From NCBI RefSeq assembly GCF_036014175.1, contig NZ_CP107917.1, forward strand, positions 6,014,001 to 6,078,000: a DNA stretch of 64,000 bases, read 5' to 3'. Within the stretch, counting starts at the first letter, position 1. Every line of letters begins with the position of its first letter. Made by a program: the position numbers and the translations under genes. The stretch comes from Streptomyces sp. NBC_00443 (GTDB taxonomy: Bacteria; Actinomycetota; Actinomycetes; Streptomycetales; Streptomycetaceae). Shown piece after piece: positions 27,513 to 35,776 of this stretch. The notes under the pieces are model-generated. The model made no database searches. It saw only the letters and a program-made list of their open reading frames with translations, and was not told the DNA's origin.

Positions 27513-28151
27513 ATGTCGGACAAGACCCCCGTCGACTTCTGGTTCGACCCCCTGTGCCCCTGGGCCTGGATGACCTCGCGCTGGGTGCTGGAGGTGGAGA
27601 AGGTCCGTGACATCGAGGTCCGCTGGCACCTGATGAGCCTCGCCGTCCTCAACGAGGACAAGCTGGACGACCTGCCCGAGGAGTACCGCGACTTCCTGGA
27701 GACCAAGGCGTGGGGCCCGGTCCGGGTCGTCATCGCCGCCCAGGAGGAGCACGGCACCGAGGTGCTCGGCGACCTCTACACCGCGCTCGGCACCCGCTTC
27801 CACAACCAGGGCGAGGGCTCCGGCAAGGAGACCGTCGCCGCCGCCCTGAAGGACGCCGGCCTGCCGGACTCCCTCATGGACCACTGGGACGCCACCGAGT
27901 ACGAGCCGCAGCTGCGTGCCTCCCACAAGGAGGGCATCGACAAGGTCGGCCAGGAGGTCGGCACCCCCGTCATCGCCGTCCCCGGCGCCGACGGCGAGCA
28001 GATCGCCTTCTTCGGCCCGGTCGTCACCCCGGCCCCCCAGGGCGAGGACGCCGCGAAGCTGTGGGACGGCACCCTCGCCGTGGCCTCCGTGCCGGGCTTC
28101 TACGAGATCAAGCGGACGCGGACGAAGGGGCCGGACTTCAGCAACCTGTAG
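27513..28151 (+). CDS. DsbA-family thioredoxin-fold protein, mycothiol-dependent nitroreductase-like (Rv2466c type)
   Basis: A 212-residue cytoplasmic protein of the DsbA/2-hydroxychromene isomerase fold. The N-terminal FWFDPLCPWAWMTSRW matches Mycobacterium tuberculosis Rv2466c, which activates nitro-prodrugs with mycothiol. The second cysteine of the CPWC pair is Ala here, leaving one active-site Cys at about residue 15. The cis-Pro segment is VGTPVIAVPG (about 153), and a helical insert lies between. ATG 27513 is preceded by GAGGAGAG. A mycothiol-dependent, one-cysteine mechanism is plausible by family knowledge. Confidence 0.82.
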   Translation: MSDKTPVDFWFDPLCPWAWMTSRWVLEVEKVRDIEVRWHLMSLAVLNEDKLDDLPEEYRDFLETKAWGPVRVVIAAQEEHGTEVLGDLYTALGTRFHNQGEGSGKETVAAALKDAGLPDSLMDHWDATEYEPQLRASHKEGIDKVGQEVGTPVIAVPGADGEQIAFFGPVVTPAPQGEDAAKLWDGTLAVASVPGFYEIKRTRTKGPDFSNL

Positions 28152-28165
28152 CCCTCACCCGGGGC

Positions 28166-28393
28166 TCACCCCGGTTCCGCGGCGGCGGCCTCGATCTTCA
28201 GTTCCTCCGGGAGCAGGCCGCCGTCGCTCTGCCGGTGCCAGGGCTGGTACCAACGGCAGCCCTCGGCCGTGCAGCGCCACAGGTCGGCGGTGAAGGCGTG
28301 CTTCTCCTTGATCGCCGCCCGCTCCCGGTCGTCGAGCTTCCTGAACACCTGCATGCTGCGACAGGTACGGCAGTTCTTGTCCCGGAAAAACAT
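28166..28393 (-). CDS. Small zinc-ribbon-like protein
   Basis: A 75-residue protein with cysteine pairs CRTC (about residues 8-11) and CTAEGC (about 41-46), suggesting one zinc site, followed by RWYQPWHRQ. Its ATG shares one base with the TGA of the phosphodiesterase gene (TGATG), and the ribosome site AGGAGG lies inside the end of that gene, so it is translationally coupled. The function is unknown. Its stop is 14 bases from the stop of the convergent DsbA-like gene. Confidence 0.7.
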   Translation of the reverse strand: MFFRDKNCRTCRSMQVFRKLDDRERAAIKEKHAFTADLWRCTAEGCRWYQPWHRQSDGGLLPEELKIEAAAAEPG

Positions 28394-29448
28394 CAGCCCC
28401 TCCTAGCCATCACCGCCAGATCGGGGAAGTCGGTCACCACGGCGTCGACCCCCAGCCCGTAGTACAGCGCGTACTCGGCGAACGCGTCCCCGAAATCGTT
28501 CGCTCCGCTACCGCGCCGGAAGGCCGCCGGCAGGAACTGGTTCTCCGCGCGGAACGTGTACGGCCCGATCCGCAGCCCCGCCGCATGAGCGTCCGCGACG
28601 AGCGACGTACCGGCGACCGACGACTTGTCCGGCCCGATCCACTGCGCGTACTCGGCGATCCGCGCCAGCCCCGCCGGGCTCATCATGTCCTTGTACGTCG
28701 TCGGATCACCGGCCGAGACCAGGTCGTACGGCCCGCCCGTGGTCCCCAGCGCCTGCCACAGCGGCACCCTCAGCCGCTCGGCCGCGACCCGCTTCAGGCT
28801 CGTCGGCTCGAAGGACTGCACCACGCACTCGCGAGGGCCGAGCCGGTTGCGGCGGATCACGTACGCGAGCCTGGGCTCCAGGGGCAGGCCGAGTGAGCGG
28901 AAGTACGTCGGATGCTTGGTCTCCGGGAAGACGGCGATCGTACGGCCGTACGTCTTCGACAGCCTGCGCGCCAGGTCCACCACCTCCTGGAAGGTGAGGA
29001 CCTCCTCCCGGCCGTCGAACACCGTGTTGCGGTTGCGGACCAGCGGCAGCCGCTCCACCGCCCGCAGCGTCTTCAGCTCCGCCAGCGTGAAGTCCTCCGT
29101 GAACCAGCCGGTCACCGCCCGCCCGTCCACCGTCTTCGTCGTACGGCGGTCCGCGAACTCCGGGTGCGACGCCACGTCCGTCGTCTGCGAGATCTCGTTC
29201 TCGTGCCGGACGACCAGGACGTGGTCCTTCGTCGGGACGAGGTCCGGTTCGATCCAGTCGGCACCGGTCTGCACGGCGTACGTGTACGAGGCCGCCGTGT
29301 GTTCGGGGCGCCAGCCGGCCGCGCCGCGATGGCCGATGACGAGCGGCCGGGGCGAAGGGCGGGGGTCGGCGGCCGCCGGTGCGGGTACGGTCGCGGCCAC
29401 CGTGGTGCCGGCGGCCGCGAGCAGCAGGGATCTACGTCTCGGATGCAT
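28393..29448 (-). CDS. Secreted glycerophosphodiester phosphodiesterase
   Basis: A 351-residue exported enzyme that would release glycerol-3-phosphate and an alcohol from glycerophosphodiesters. The N-terminus MHPRRRSLLLAAAGTTVAA is a Tat-like or Sec signal. The GDPD core begins VIGHRGAAGWRPEHT (about residues 36-50) with the catalytic His, followed by IEPDLVPTKDHVLVVRHE (metal-binding Glu and Asp and the second His). IAVFPETKHP and FEPTSLK follow, and the C-terminus is GVDAVVTDFPD. GGGAG lies 4 bases before ATG 29448. It follows a glycerol/polyol-type ABC and kinase operon on the same strand with a 26-base gap, so it may supply that pathway. Confidence 0.9.
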   Translation of the reverse strand: MHPRRRSLLLAAAGTTVAATVPAPAAADPRPSPRPLVIGHRGAAGWRPEHTAASYTYAVQTGADWIEPDLVPTKDHVLVVRHENEISQTTDVASHPEFADRRTTKTVDGRAVTGWFTEDFTLAELKTLRAVERLPLVRNRNTVFDGREEVLTFQEVVDLARRLSKTYGRTIAVFPETKHPTYFRSLGLPLEPRLAYVIRRNRLGPRECVVQSFEPTSLKRVAAERLRVPLWQALGTTGGPYDLVSAGDPTTYKDMMSPAGLARIAEYAQWIGPDKSSVAGTSLVADAHAAGLRIGPYTFRAENQFLPAAFRRGSGANDFGDAFAEYALYYGLGVDAVVTDFPDLAVMARRG

Positions 29449-29474
29449 GCAACTCCCTTTCCTCATACGGCTCT

Positions 29475-30902
29475 TCAGGTGCGTCGTGCCCGCTCGCGCG
29501 CCTCGGTCAGGCGGGCCAGATGGTCCTCGTACGCCCTCGCGTAGTACGCCGCCCGCTCTCCGTCCGGCTCGACGACCGCCGTCGGCCGTGTCCACGCCTG
29601 CGCGTCCAGCGCCACCCCGTACCGCTCGGCCGCCGCCAGCACCGCGCCCCGCGCGCCCACCTCGCCCTCGACGACCCGCAGCGGGCGCCCGAGGACATCG
29701 GCGAGCAGCCGCATCCAGGCCGGGCTGCGCGTACCGCCACCGCACACGGCCAGGGTCCCCGTGAGGCCCGCCGCCTGAAGACAGTGCCGGGCCGCGTAGC
29801 CGATCCCCTCGCAGGTCGCCCGGACGAGGTCGGCGCGGGTCGACTCCAGGGAGACGCCGGTCAGTTCGGCGCGCAGACGTGGCTCGACGAAGGGCGCGCG
29901 CTCGCCCGAGGGCGCGAAGTACGGCAGCACCCGCACCCCGTGCGCCCCCGGCGGGGTCTCGGCCAGCAGCCCGTCGACCTCCTCGTGCCGGACGCCCGTC
30001 GTCGACAGCACCCAGTCCAGCGCGGCCGTACCGACCATCGCGGGCATCGCGCGCAGCCAGTGCCCCGGGCGGTCGGTGGTGATGAACAGGCCGGCCGGCT
30101 CACCGGTCAGGTCGAGGTCGGTGGTCGCGACCAGGGCGGCCAGACAGGTGCCGACGATGAGGAGACCGTCGCCGGGGGACGTCACGCCCGCGCCGAGCGC
30201 GCTGGCCGGGAGGTCGTACGGGCCGTTCGCGATCCGGGTCCCGTCCGGGAGGCCCTCGCCGCGGGTCTGTGCGGTCGCGACCGGGTCGCTGACGGGAGCG
30301 AGGAGGCCGCGGCGGTGGGTCAGGCCGAGGAGTTCGACCACTCGGTTGTCGTAGGCCCGGGTGCGGGGGTCGAGGAAGGGCATGGAGGCGTCCGACACGT
30401 CCGTCGTCGGGGCTGCTCCCGTCAGCCGCTGGAACACCATGTCCTTGCAGTACAGGGCGGTGGCCGCGGCATCCAGCGCCTTCGGCTCGTGGCTGTCCAG
30501 CCAGGCCAGCAGCGGCCCCGGAGACCCCGGGAACATCGCGCCCCCCGTCCGCCGGAACACCGTCTCGAACGTGCCGTCCGCCAGCCAGCGGTCGACCAGT
30601 TCGTGCGCCCGGCCGTCCATCCAGGAGGCGGCGGGGCGCACGGGGTGCCCGTCCGCGTCCACCAGCCACACGCCGTCGCCCTGGCCGGTCAGGCCGGCCA
30701 GCTCGATCTGCCCCGGTACCTGTCCGGTGACCTCGCGGAGGACGGCCACCACCGCCCCGTACACCTCCTCCATGTCCTGCTCGACGAAACCGCCGTGCAG
30801 CGCGAGGTCCACCGGGCGGGCGACGACGGCGAGTTCACGGCCCTCCGCGTCGAACGCGGCGGCCTTCACCGTGGACGTGCCTACATCGATACCGACGTAC
30901 AT
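29475..30902 (-). CDS. FGGY-family carbohydrate kinase
   Basis: A 475-residue sugar or polyol kinase of the xylulokinase/erythritol kinase branch. The N-terminal phosphate motif is MYVGIDVGTSTVKAAAFD, the substrate region GLTGQGDGVWLVD contains GQG, and the C-terminal ATPase domain has LAVCGGGTRSPAWMRLLADVLG and GARGAVLAA. It is the last sugar-phosphorylating step of the minus-strand operon that imports the substrate. The start is 19 bases after the dehydrogenase stop. The exact sugar (erythritol, xylulose, ribulose or glycerol-like) cannot be fixed. Confidence 0.85.
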   Translation of the reverse strand: MYVGIDVGTSTVKAAAFDAEGRELAVVARPVDLALHGGFVEQDMEEVYGAVVAVLREVTGQVPGQIELAGLTGQGDGVWLVDADGHPVRPAASWMDGRAHELVDRWLADGTFETVFRRTGGAMFPGSPGPLLAWLDSHEPKALDAAATALYCKDMVFQRLTGAAPTTDVSDASMPFLDPRTRAYDNRVVELLGLTHRRGLLAPVSDPVATAQTRGEGLPDGTRIANGPYDLPASALGAGVTSPGDGLLIVGTCLAALVATTDLDLTGEPAGLFITTDRPGHWLRAMPAMVGTAALDWVLSTTGVRHEEVDGLLAETPPGAHGVRVLPYFAPSGERAPFVEPRLRAELTGVSLESTRADLVRATCEGIGYAARHCLQAAGLTGTLAVCGGGTRSPAWMRLLADVLGRPLRVVEGEVGARGAVLAAAERYGVALDAQAWTRPTAVVEPDGERAAYYARAYEDHLARLTEARERARRT

Positions 30903-30921
30903 CCGGCTCTCCTCCAGATCC

Positions 30922-31953
30922 TCAGGTCAGGCAGTGCGCGAGGGGCTCCCCGCGCACCCAGCGGCCCACCTCGTCGGCGGCGATCCGGGCCGCCTTCTCC
31001 GCGACCGCGCGGGACGCCCCGCCCAGGTGGGGAGTGAGTACGACGCGGTCGGTGAGGGCGTGCAGGCGTGAGGCCGGGGGCAACGGCTCCTGGGCGTACG
31101 TGTCCAGGGCCGCCGCCGACAGGTGGCCGTTCTCCAGAGCGGTGCACAGGGCGTCCTCGTCCAGCAGTGGGCCGCGGGCCGCGTTGACGACCACCGCACC
31201 CTGCGGCAGCAGGGCGAGTTCGCGGGCGCCGATCAGGCCTCGGGTCTCGGTGGTGAGACGGGCGTGGAGGGTGATCACCCGGGAGGCGCGCAGGAGTTCG
31301 TCCAGGGACGCGACCCGCAGGCCGTGGATCTCGCCGTGGACGTAGGGGTCGTGCACCATGACCCGTGCACCGAACGCGCCCAGCACGCGCGCCACCCTGC
31401 TGCCCACGGCCCCGTAGCCGACCAGGCCGACCGGCAGGTCCTCCAGTTCCAGGCCGCTGTGCTCGTACGTGTAGTAGGTGGCCCCCTCCCAACTGCCCTG
31501 CCGGGCAAGAAGGTCGTGGGCCTGTGGAATGCGGCGCAGGGCCGCCAGCATCAGACCGACCGTGAACTCGGCGGTGGCGGCGGCGTTGCGGCCGGGCGCG
31601 TAGCAGACCCGGACGTCGTGCCGCTTGGCCGCGTCCAGATTGACGTTCACCGGGCCGCCCCGGCAGACGACGACCAGGCGGAGGCCGGGGCAGGCGTCGA
31701 GGACGCGTTCCGTGACCGGGCCCATCTGGGTGACCAGCACCTGTGCACCGACGAGCGCCTCGATCAGCTCGTCCTCGGCGTCGCTCGCCTCCGTCACCTC
31801 CGCCACGGGACCGAAGGGGTCCAGCGGCCAGCCGAGGGTCAGTTCCTTCACGGTCGTCCGCTCTGCCTCGTGCTCCACCGCCTCTCTGATCAGCGACGGC
31901 AGGATGAAGTGGTCGCCCGCGGCCACCACACGCACGATGTTCCCGTTGGTCAT
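30922..31953 (-). CDS. D-isomer-specific 2-hydroxyacid dehydrogenase
   Basis: A 343-residue NAD-dependent dehydrogenase of the phosphoglycerate-dehydrogenase-like family. The Rossmann motif is VGLVGYGAVGSRVARVLGAF (about residues 176-195), with Asp in VHDPYV binding the adenosine ribose. Catalytic Arg lies in VNAARGPLLDEDAL, Glu in the AQEPLP region, and His in VVLTPHLGGAS. ATG 31953 overlaps the stop of the ATPase gene (31950-31952). It presumably oxidises an intermediate of the imported polyol or its acid. Confidence 0.85.
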   Translation of the reverse strand: MTNGNIVRVVAAGDHFILPSLIREAVEHEAERTTVKELTLGWPLDPFGPVAEVTEASDAEDELIEALVGAQVLVTQMGPVTERVLDACPGLRLVVVCRGGPVNVNLDAAKRHDVRVCYAPGRNAAATAEFTVGLMLAALRRIPQAHDLLARQGSWEGATYYTYEHSGLELEDLPVGLVGYGAVGSRVARVLGAFGARVMVHDPYVHGEIHGLRVASLDELLRASRVITLHARLTTETRGLIGARELALLPQGAVVVNAARGPLLDEDALCTALENGHLSAAALDTYAQEPLPPASRLHALTDRVVLTPHLGGASRAVAEKAARIAADEVGRWVRGEPLAHCLT

Positions 31954-33041
31954 CGGAGGGAGTCTCCTGTCTCGGCGTCGAAGACATGGGTGAGGTGAGG
32001 GTCGGCGGTGACGTGGACGCGGTCGTCGTGGGCGAGGCGGACCTCGGGGTCGGTGAGGACGACCAGGGGGGTGTCGAGGCCGTCGAGGGTGAGCGTCGCG
32101 ATGCCCGACTCCAGGAGCGGTTCGTGGGCCACGACGCGGGCGGGCAGGCCGTCGTCCTCGCCGGTCAGGGTCAGGTCCTCCGGGCGGATGCCGACCGTCA
32201 CCTCCCGGCCCTTTGGCACCGGCACCGGCAGCGCGATCCGTACCGTGTCGGAGAGGCGGGCGTGGGCGTCGGTGTCCGCGACGCCGCGGAGGAGGTTGAT
32301 CGCGGGTTCGCCGACGAAGTCCGCGACGAAGACGTTGGCCGGGCTGTCGTAGATCTCGTACGGGGTGCCGAGCTGCTGGATGACGCCGTCCTTCATCACG
32401 GCGATCCGGTCGGCCAGCGACAGGGCCTCCTCCTGGTCGTGGGTGACCAGGATGGTCGTATGGCCCAGGTCGCGCTGGATGCGCTTGAGTTCGCGGCGGG
32501 TCGTGTCGCGCTGGGCGGCGTCGAGGTGGGAGAGGGGCTCGTCGAGGAGGAGGACGTCCGGTTCGCGGATCAGGGCCCGGGCCAGGGACACGCGTTGCTT
32601 CTGGCCGCTGGACAGGCCGGCCGGGTGGGCGTCGAGGATGGCGGTGAGGTCGACGCGTGCGGCGATCTCCTTGACCTTGCGGTCGACGTCGGCACGGTCG
32701 ACCCGGTCGGCCCGTCTGCGTGCCCTCAGGCCGAACGCCAGGTTCTGCGCCACCGTCAGCGGTGGGTAGAGGGCGTAGTTCTCGAACGCGACGCCGATGT
32801 TGCGCTGCTGGGCCGGGCGCGCGGTCACGGAGGCCCCGCCGACCAGGATGTCCCCGCCGGTCACCGTCTCCAGCCCGGCGATCATGCGCAGGGTGGTGGA
32901 CTTTCCGCAGCCCGACGGGCCCAGGAGGCCGAGCAGTTCCCCGGAACGCAGGGCGAGGTCGATGCCGCGTACGGCGTCCACCGCCGGGCGGCCCCGTGCG
33001 CGGTAGGTCTTGCGCAGATCACGTAGCTCCAGCTCGGTCAT
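31950..33041 (-). CDS. ABC transporter ATPase, carbohydrate/polyol uptake (second subunit)
   Basis: A 363-residue CUT1-type ATPase with a C-terminal TOBE domain (VTVGIRPEDLTL). Walker A is GPSGCGKST, the signature is LSSGQKQRVSLARAL instead of LSGGQ, Walker B is VLLLDEPLSHLD and the H-loop is LVTHD. The Q-loop reads VAFENYALYP, with Glu in place of the usual Gln. It overlaps the deoR stop by 23 bases and the dehydrogenase start by 4. With the ATPase at 33843-34931 it probably forms a heterodimer serving one permease pair, as in the rhizobial GlpS/GlpT glycerol importer. Confidence 0.87.
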   Translation of the reverse strand: MTELELRDLRKTYRARGRPAVDAVRGIDLALRSGELLGLLGPSGCGKSTTLRMIAGLETVTGGDILVGGASVTARPAQQRNIGVAFENYALYPPLTVAQNLAFGLRARRRADRVDRADVDRKVKEIAARVDLTAILDAHPAGLSSGQKQRVSLARALIREPDVLLLDEPLSHLDAAQRDTTRRELKRIQRDLGHTTILVTHDQEEALSLADRIAVMKDGVIQQLGTPYEIYDSPANVFVADFVGEPAINLLRGVADTDAHARLSDTVRIALPVPVPKGREVTVGIRPEDLTLTGEDDGLPARVVAHEPLLESGIATLTLDGLDTPLVVLTDPEVRLAHDDRVHVTADPHLTHVFDAETGDSLR

Positions 33042-33846
33042 CGCTGCCCTTCGTCGCGCAAACCTCGTAACGGACCTTGTGCTCGTCCAGGTCCCGCAGC
33101 GCCTCCGCCGACGCCCCGTCGTCCACGAGGAGCAGATCGAAGCGGGAGAGGGGGACCACCCGGTGCAGGGCGACGCGGGCGAGCTTGGTGTGGTCGATCA
33201 GCAGGATGTTGCGGGCGGCCGCGTCGAGCATGGCCCGCTTCACCGACACGATGTGCTGCTCCTGGTGGTAGGCGTAACCCCCGCGCACGGCCGACGTCGA
33301 CGCGAAGCAGACGTCCACGCGCAGCTGCTCGATCGCCTCGACGCAGGACACGCCGAGGAACGACGAGTGCAGCGGGTCGTAGTCGCCGCCCAGGGCCATG
33401 AGGTGGATGCCGCGCTGGTCGGAGAGGAGGTTGATGGCTTCCAGGAAGTTGGTCACGACCGTCAGCGGGGTCACCTCGCCGAGCCGCAGTCTGCGGGCTA
33501 TCTCCAGGGTGGAGGTGGAGTCGTCCAGCATGATCGCCATGCCCGGCTCGATCAGCTTCAGGGCACGGTCGGCCACGGCGGCCTTCTGCGCGCGCATGGT
33601 CTTCAGCCGGTACTGGACGTTGGACTCGAAGACACCGGACGGCTGCGCGGTCACCCCGCCCCTCGACTTCCTTACGATTCCCTGCCGTTCGAGCTCGTCG
33701 AGGTCCCGGTGGATCGTCATCAGGCTGACGCCGAACCGCTCGGCCAGCTCGGCGGCCGTCGCCGAACCGTCGGCGAGGACCTGCTCGGCCATGGCGGACT
33801 GCCGGGCCGCGGGGCCCTGCTGACCGCTGCTGTGGTTGCTGCTCAT
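33019..33846 (-). CDS. DeoR-family transcriptional regulator
   Basis: A 275-residue repressor with the DeoR helix-turn-helix (ATAAELAERFGVSLMTIHRD, then LDELERQGIVRKSRGG, about residues 29-65) and the DeoRC sugar-phosphate-binding domain (AIMLDDSTSTLEIARRL, VVTNFLEAINLL, FASTSAVRGG, LLIDHTKLAR). It is embedded in the operon between the two ATPase genes, with ATGA overlap upstream. It probably represses this operon and the divergent kinase gene until a phosphorylated intermediate accumulates. Confidence 0.88.
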   Translation of the reverse strand: MSSNHSSGQQGPAARQSAMAEQVLADGSATAAELAERFGVSLMTIHRDLDELERQGIVRKSRGGVTAQPSGVFESNVQYRLKTMRAQKAAVADRALKLIEPGMAIMLDDSTSTLEIARRLRLGEVTPLTVVTNFLEAINLLSDQRGIHLMALGGDYDPLHSSFLGVSCVEAIEQLRVDVCFASTSAVRGGYAYHQEQHIVSVKRAMLDAAARNILLIDHTKLARVALHRVVPLSRFDLLLVDDGASAEALRDLDEHKVRYEVCATKGSDDRAGAT

Positions 33847-34931
33847 GGTGTCTCGATCCGTCGTCCTGGTCGCTCCGGCCGGTCGGCCTCGAACAGCAGC
33901 AGGTTCTCAGGCCGGACCGACAGCCGGACCGGATCGTCGGGTCGAAGGCCGGCCGCGTCGCCGCGCGGGGCGACCAGCGACACGTGCTGCTCGCCGAGCC
34001 GGACGGTGACCTCGATGGACCGGCCGAGCACCTCCGTGACGTAGACCGTGCCGGTGAGTTCGTGTCCGAGACCCCCGCCGAGGGTGAGATCGCGGGGCCG
34101 GACGCCGATCAGCACCTCCGTGGCGGGAGCCGCCCCGGCCCGGATCGGCAGCTCGACCTTGCCGTCCGGCGAACGGAAACCGCCGTCGGGCGTCACGGTC
34201 CCCGGCACCAGATTGATGCGTGGCCTGCCGAAGGCCCGCGCGACCTCCGTGTCGTGGGGCCGGTACCAGATCTCCTCCCGCGTCCCCGTCTGCACGATCC
34301 GCCCGCCCCGGATGACCCCGATCCGGTCGCCGAGCGCCAGTGCCTCGACGGAGTCGTGGGTGACATAGAGGGTGGTCGTGCGCCGTACCGCCCCGATCGC
34401 CTTGAGCTCGGCCCGCATCTGCTGGCGCAGCTTGGCGTCGAGGTGGGACAGGGGCTCGTCGAGGAGGAAGGCCCGGGCCGGGCGGACCAGGACCCGGCCG
34501 AGGGCGACGCGCTGTCGCTGACCGTTGGAGAGTTGCCCGACGGGACGGTCCAACAGGGCTGAAATGCCGAGGAGTTCGGCCACCTCGCCGATCCGTTCCC
34601 GAGCCTGCGCAGCGGGGAGGCGGTGCCGGGGGGAACGGAGCGGCGAGGCGAGATTGTCGTGGGCGGACTTGTGCGGGTAGAGGGCGTAGCTCTCGAAGCA
34701 CATCGCCACGCCACGGTCGTAGGGCTCGATGCCGCGCATGTCCTTGCCGTCGAGTTCGACCGTGCCGGCGTCGGGCGTCTCCAGCCCGGCGACGGTCTTC
34801 AGGGTCGTGGTCTTGCCGGCGCCGGACGGGCCGAGCAGACAGAAGAACTCGCCCTCGGGCACGTCCAGTTCCAGCCCGTCCAGCGCTGTGACCTTGCCGA
34901 ACGTCTTCCGGATCTCCCTCAGGCGGATCAC
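33843..34931 (-). CDS. ABC transporter ATPase, carbohydrate/polyol uptake (first subunit)
   Basis: A 362-residue CUT1-type ATPase. Walker A is GPSGAGKTT, the signature LSNGQRQRVALGRVL, Walker B AFLLDEPLSHLD, the H-loop YVTHD, and the TOBE end VLIGVRPRDLTL. The Q-loop position is Glu (MCFESYALYPH). GTG 34931 shares GTGA with the permease stop. Its departures from LSGGQ and Q-loop Gln parallel those of the other ATPase of the operon, arguing that the two evolved as partners. Confidence 0.87.
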   Translation of the reverse strand: MIRLREIRKTFGKVTALDGLELDVPEGEFFCLLGPSGAGKTTTLKTVAGLETPDAGTVELDGKDMRGIEPYDRGVAMCFESYALYPHKSAHDNLASPLRSPRHRLPAAQARERIGEVAELLGISALLDRPVGQLSNGQRQRVALGRVLVRPARAFLLDEPLSHLDAKLRQQMRAELKAIGAVRRTTTLYVTHDSVEALALGDRIGVIRGGRIVQTGTREEIWYRPHDTEVARAFGRPRINLVPGTVTPDGGFRSPDGKVELPIRAGAAPATEVLIGVRPRDLTLGGGLGHELTGTVYVTEVLGRSIEVTVRLGEQHVSLVAPRGDAAGLRPDDPVRLSVRPENLLLFEADRPERPGRRIETP

Positions 34932-35776
34932 GACTTCACCGCCCCGAACGACAGCCCCCGCACCAGATACCGCTGGATGGTGAGGGCCAGCAGCAGTGGC
35001 GGTACGACGGAGACGAGCGCGGCGGCGGCCGTGAGGTTGTACTTGGGCCGGTCCCCGCCGAGGAAGGACAGCGCGCCCACGGTCACGGTCTGCGCCTCGT
35101 TGGAGGTCAGGATCAGCGGGAAGACGAAGTTGTTCCACGCGAAGATGAAGGCGAGCAGGGACACGGCCGCCACTCCCGGCTTCACCAGCGGGAGCGCCAC
35201 CCTCACGAAGGCCTGCTTGCGTGTGTAGCCGTCCAGCAGCGCCGCCTGCTCCAGCTCGGGCGTGAGGTCGGCGAAGTACGACCGCATGATCCACACGATC
35301 AGCGGCAGCGTGACCAGCTGGAGCACCCACACCATGCCGACGTACGTGTCGAACAGCCCGAGCTTCTGGTAGAGCACGAACAGCGGGATGATCACGGTGA
35401 GTTCGGGTGCGAACCGGAACGACAGCAGCGTGAACATCAGGTTCTCCGAGCCCTTGAAACGCCAGCGTGCCGAGGCGTACGCGGCCGGCAGTCCGACCAG
35501 GAGCGACAGCACGACCGCTCCCACCGACACCACCAGGCTGTTGACGAAGAACCGCACGAACGGGATGCCCTCGCTGTCGCCGAGGACCGTGCGGTAGCCG
35601 TCGAGTGTGGGGGAGAACGAGAAGTACGTGGAGAAGAGCTGGTTCGTCGGCTTCAGCGACAGGATCACCATCCAGGCGATCGGGAACAGCGCGAAGACGA
35701 AGTAGAGGATGAGCGCGGCGTCGGCCGCCCAGCCCAACAGGCGCTTCTGCCGGGTCACTTGGTCCGTACGTTTCAT
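34928..35776 (-). CDS. Carbohydrate ABC transporter permease (MalG-type)
   Basis: A 282-residue inner-membrane subunit with six predicted helices, starting MKRTDQVTRQKRLLGWAADA and a first helix ALILYFVFALFPIAWMVIL. The EAA loop, which contacts the ATPase, is EQAALLDGYTRKQAFVRVAL followed by PLVKPG (about residues 190-215). Both ends overlap neighbours by four bases (ATGA and GTGA). It pairs with the permease at 35773-36660. Confidence 0.88.
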   Translation of the reverse strand: MKRTDQVTRQKRLLGWAADAALILYFVFALFPIAWMVILSLKPTNQLFSTYFSFSPTLDGYRTVLGDSEGIPFVRFFVNSLVVSVGAVVLSLLVGLPAAYASARWRFKGSENLMFTLLSFRFAPELTVIIPLFVLYQKLGLFDTYVGMVWVLQLVTLPLIVWIMRSYFADLTPELEQAALLDGYTRKQAFVRVALPLVKPGVAAVSLLAFIFAWNNFVFPLILTSNEAQTVTVGALSFLGGDRPKYNLTAAAALVSVVPPLLLALTIQRYLVRGLSFGAVKS

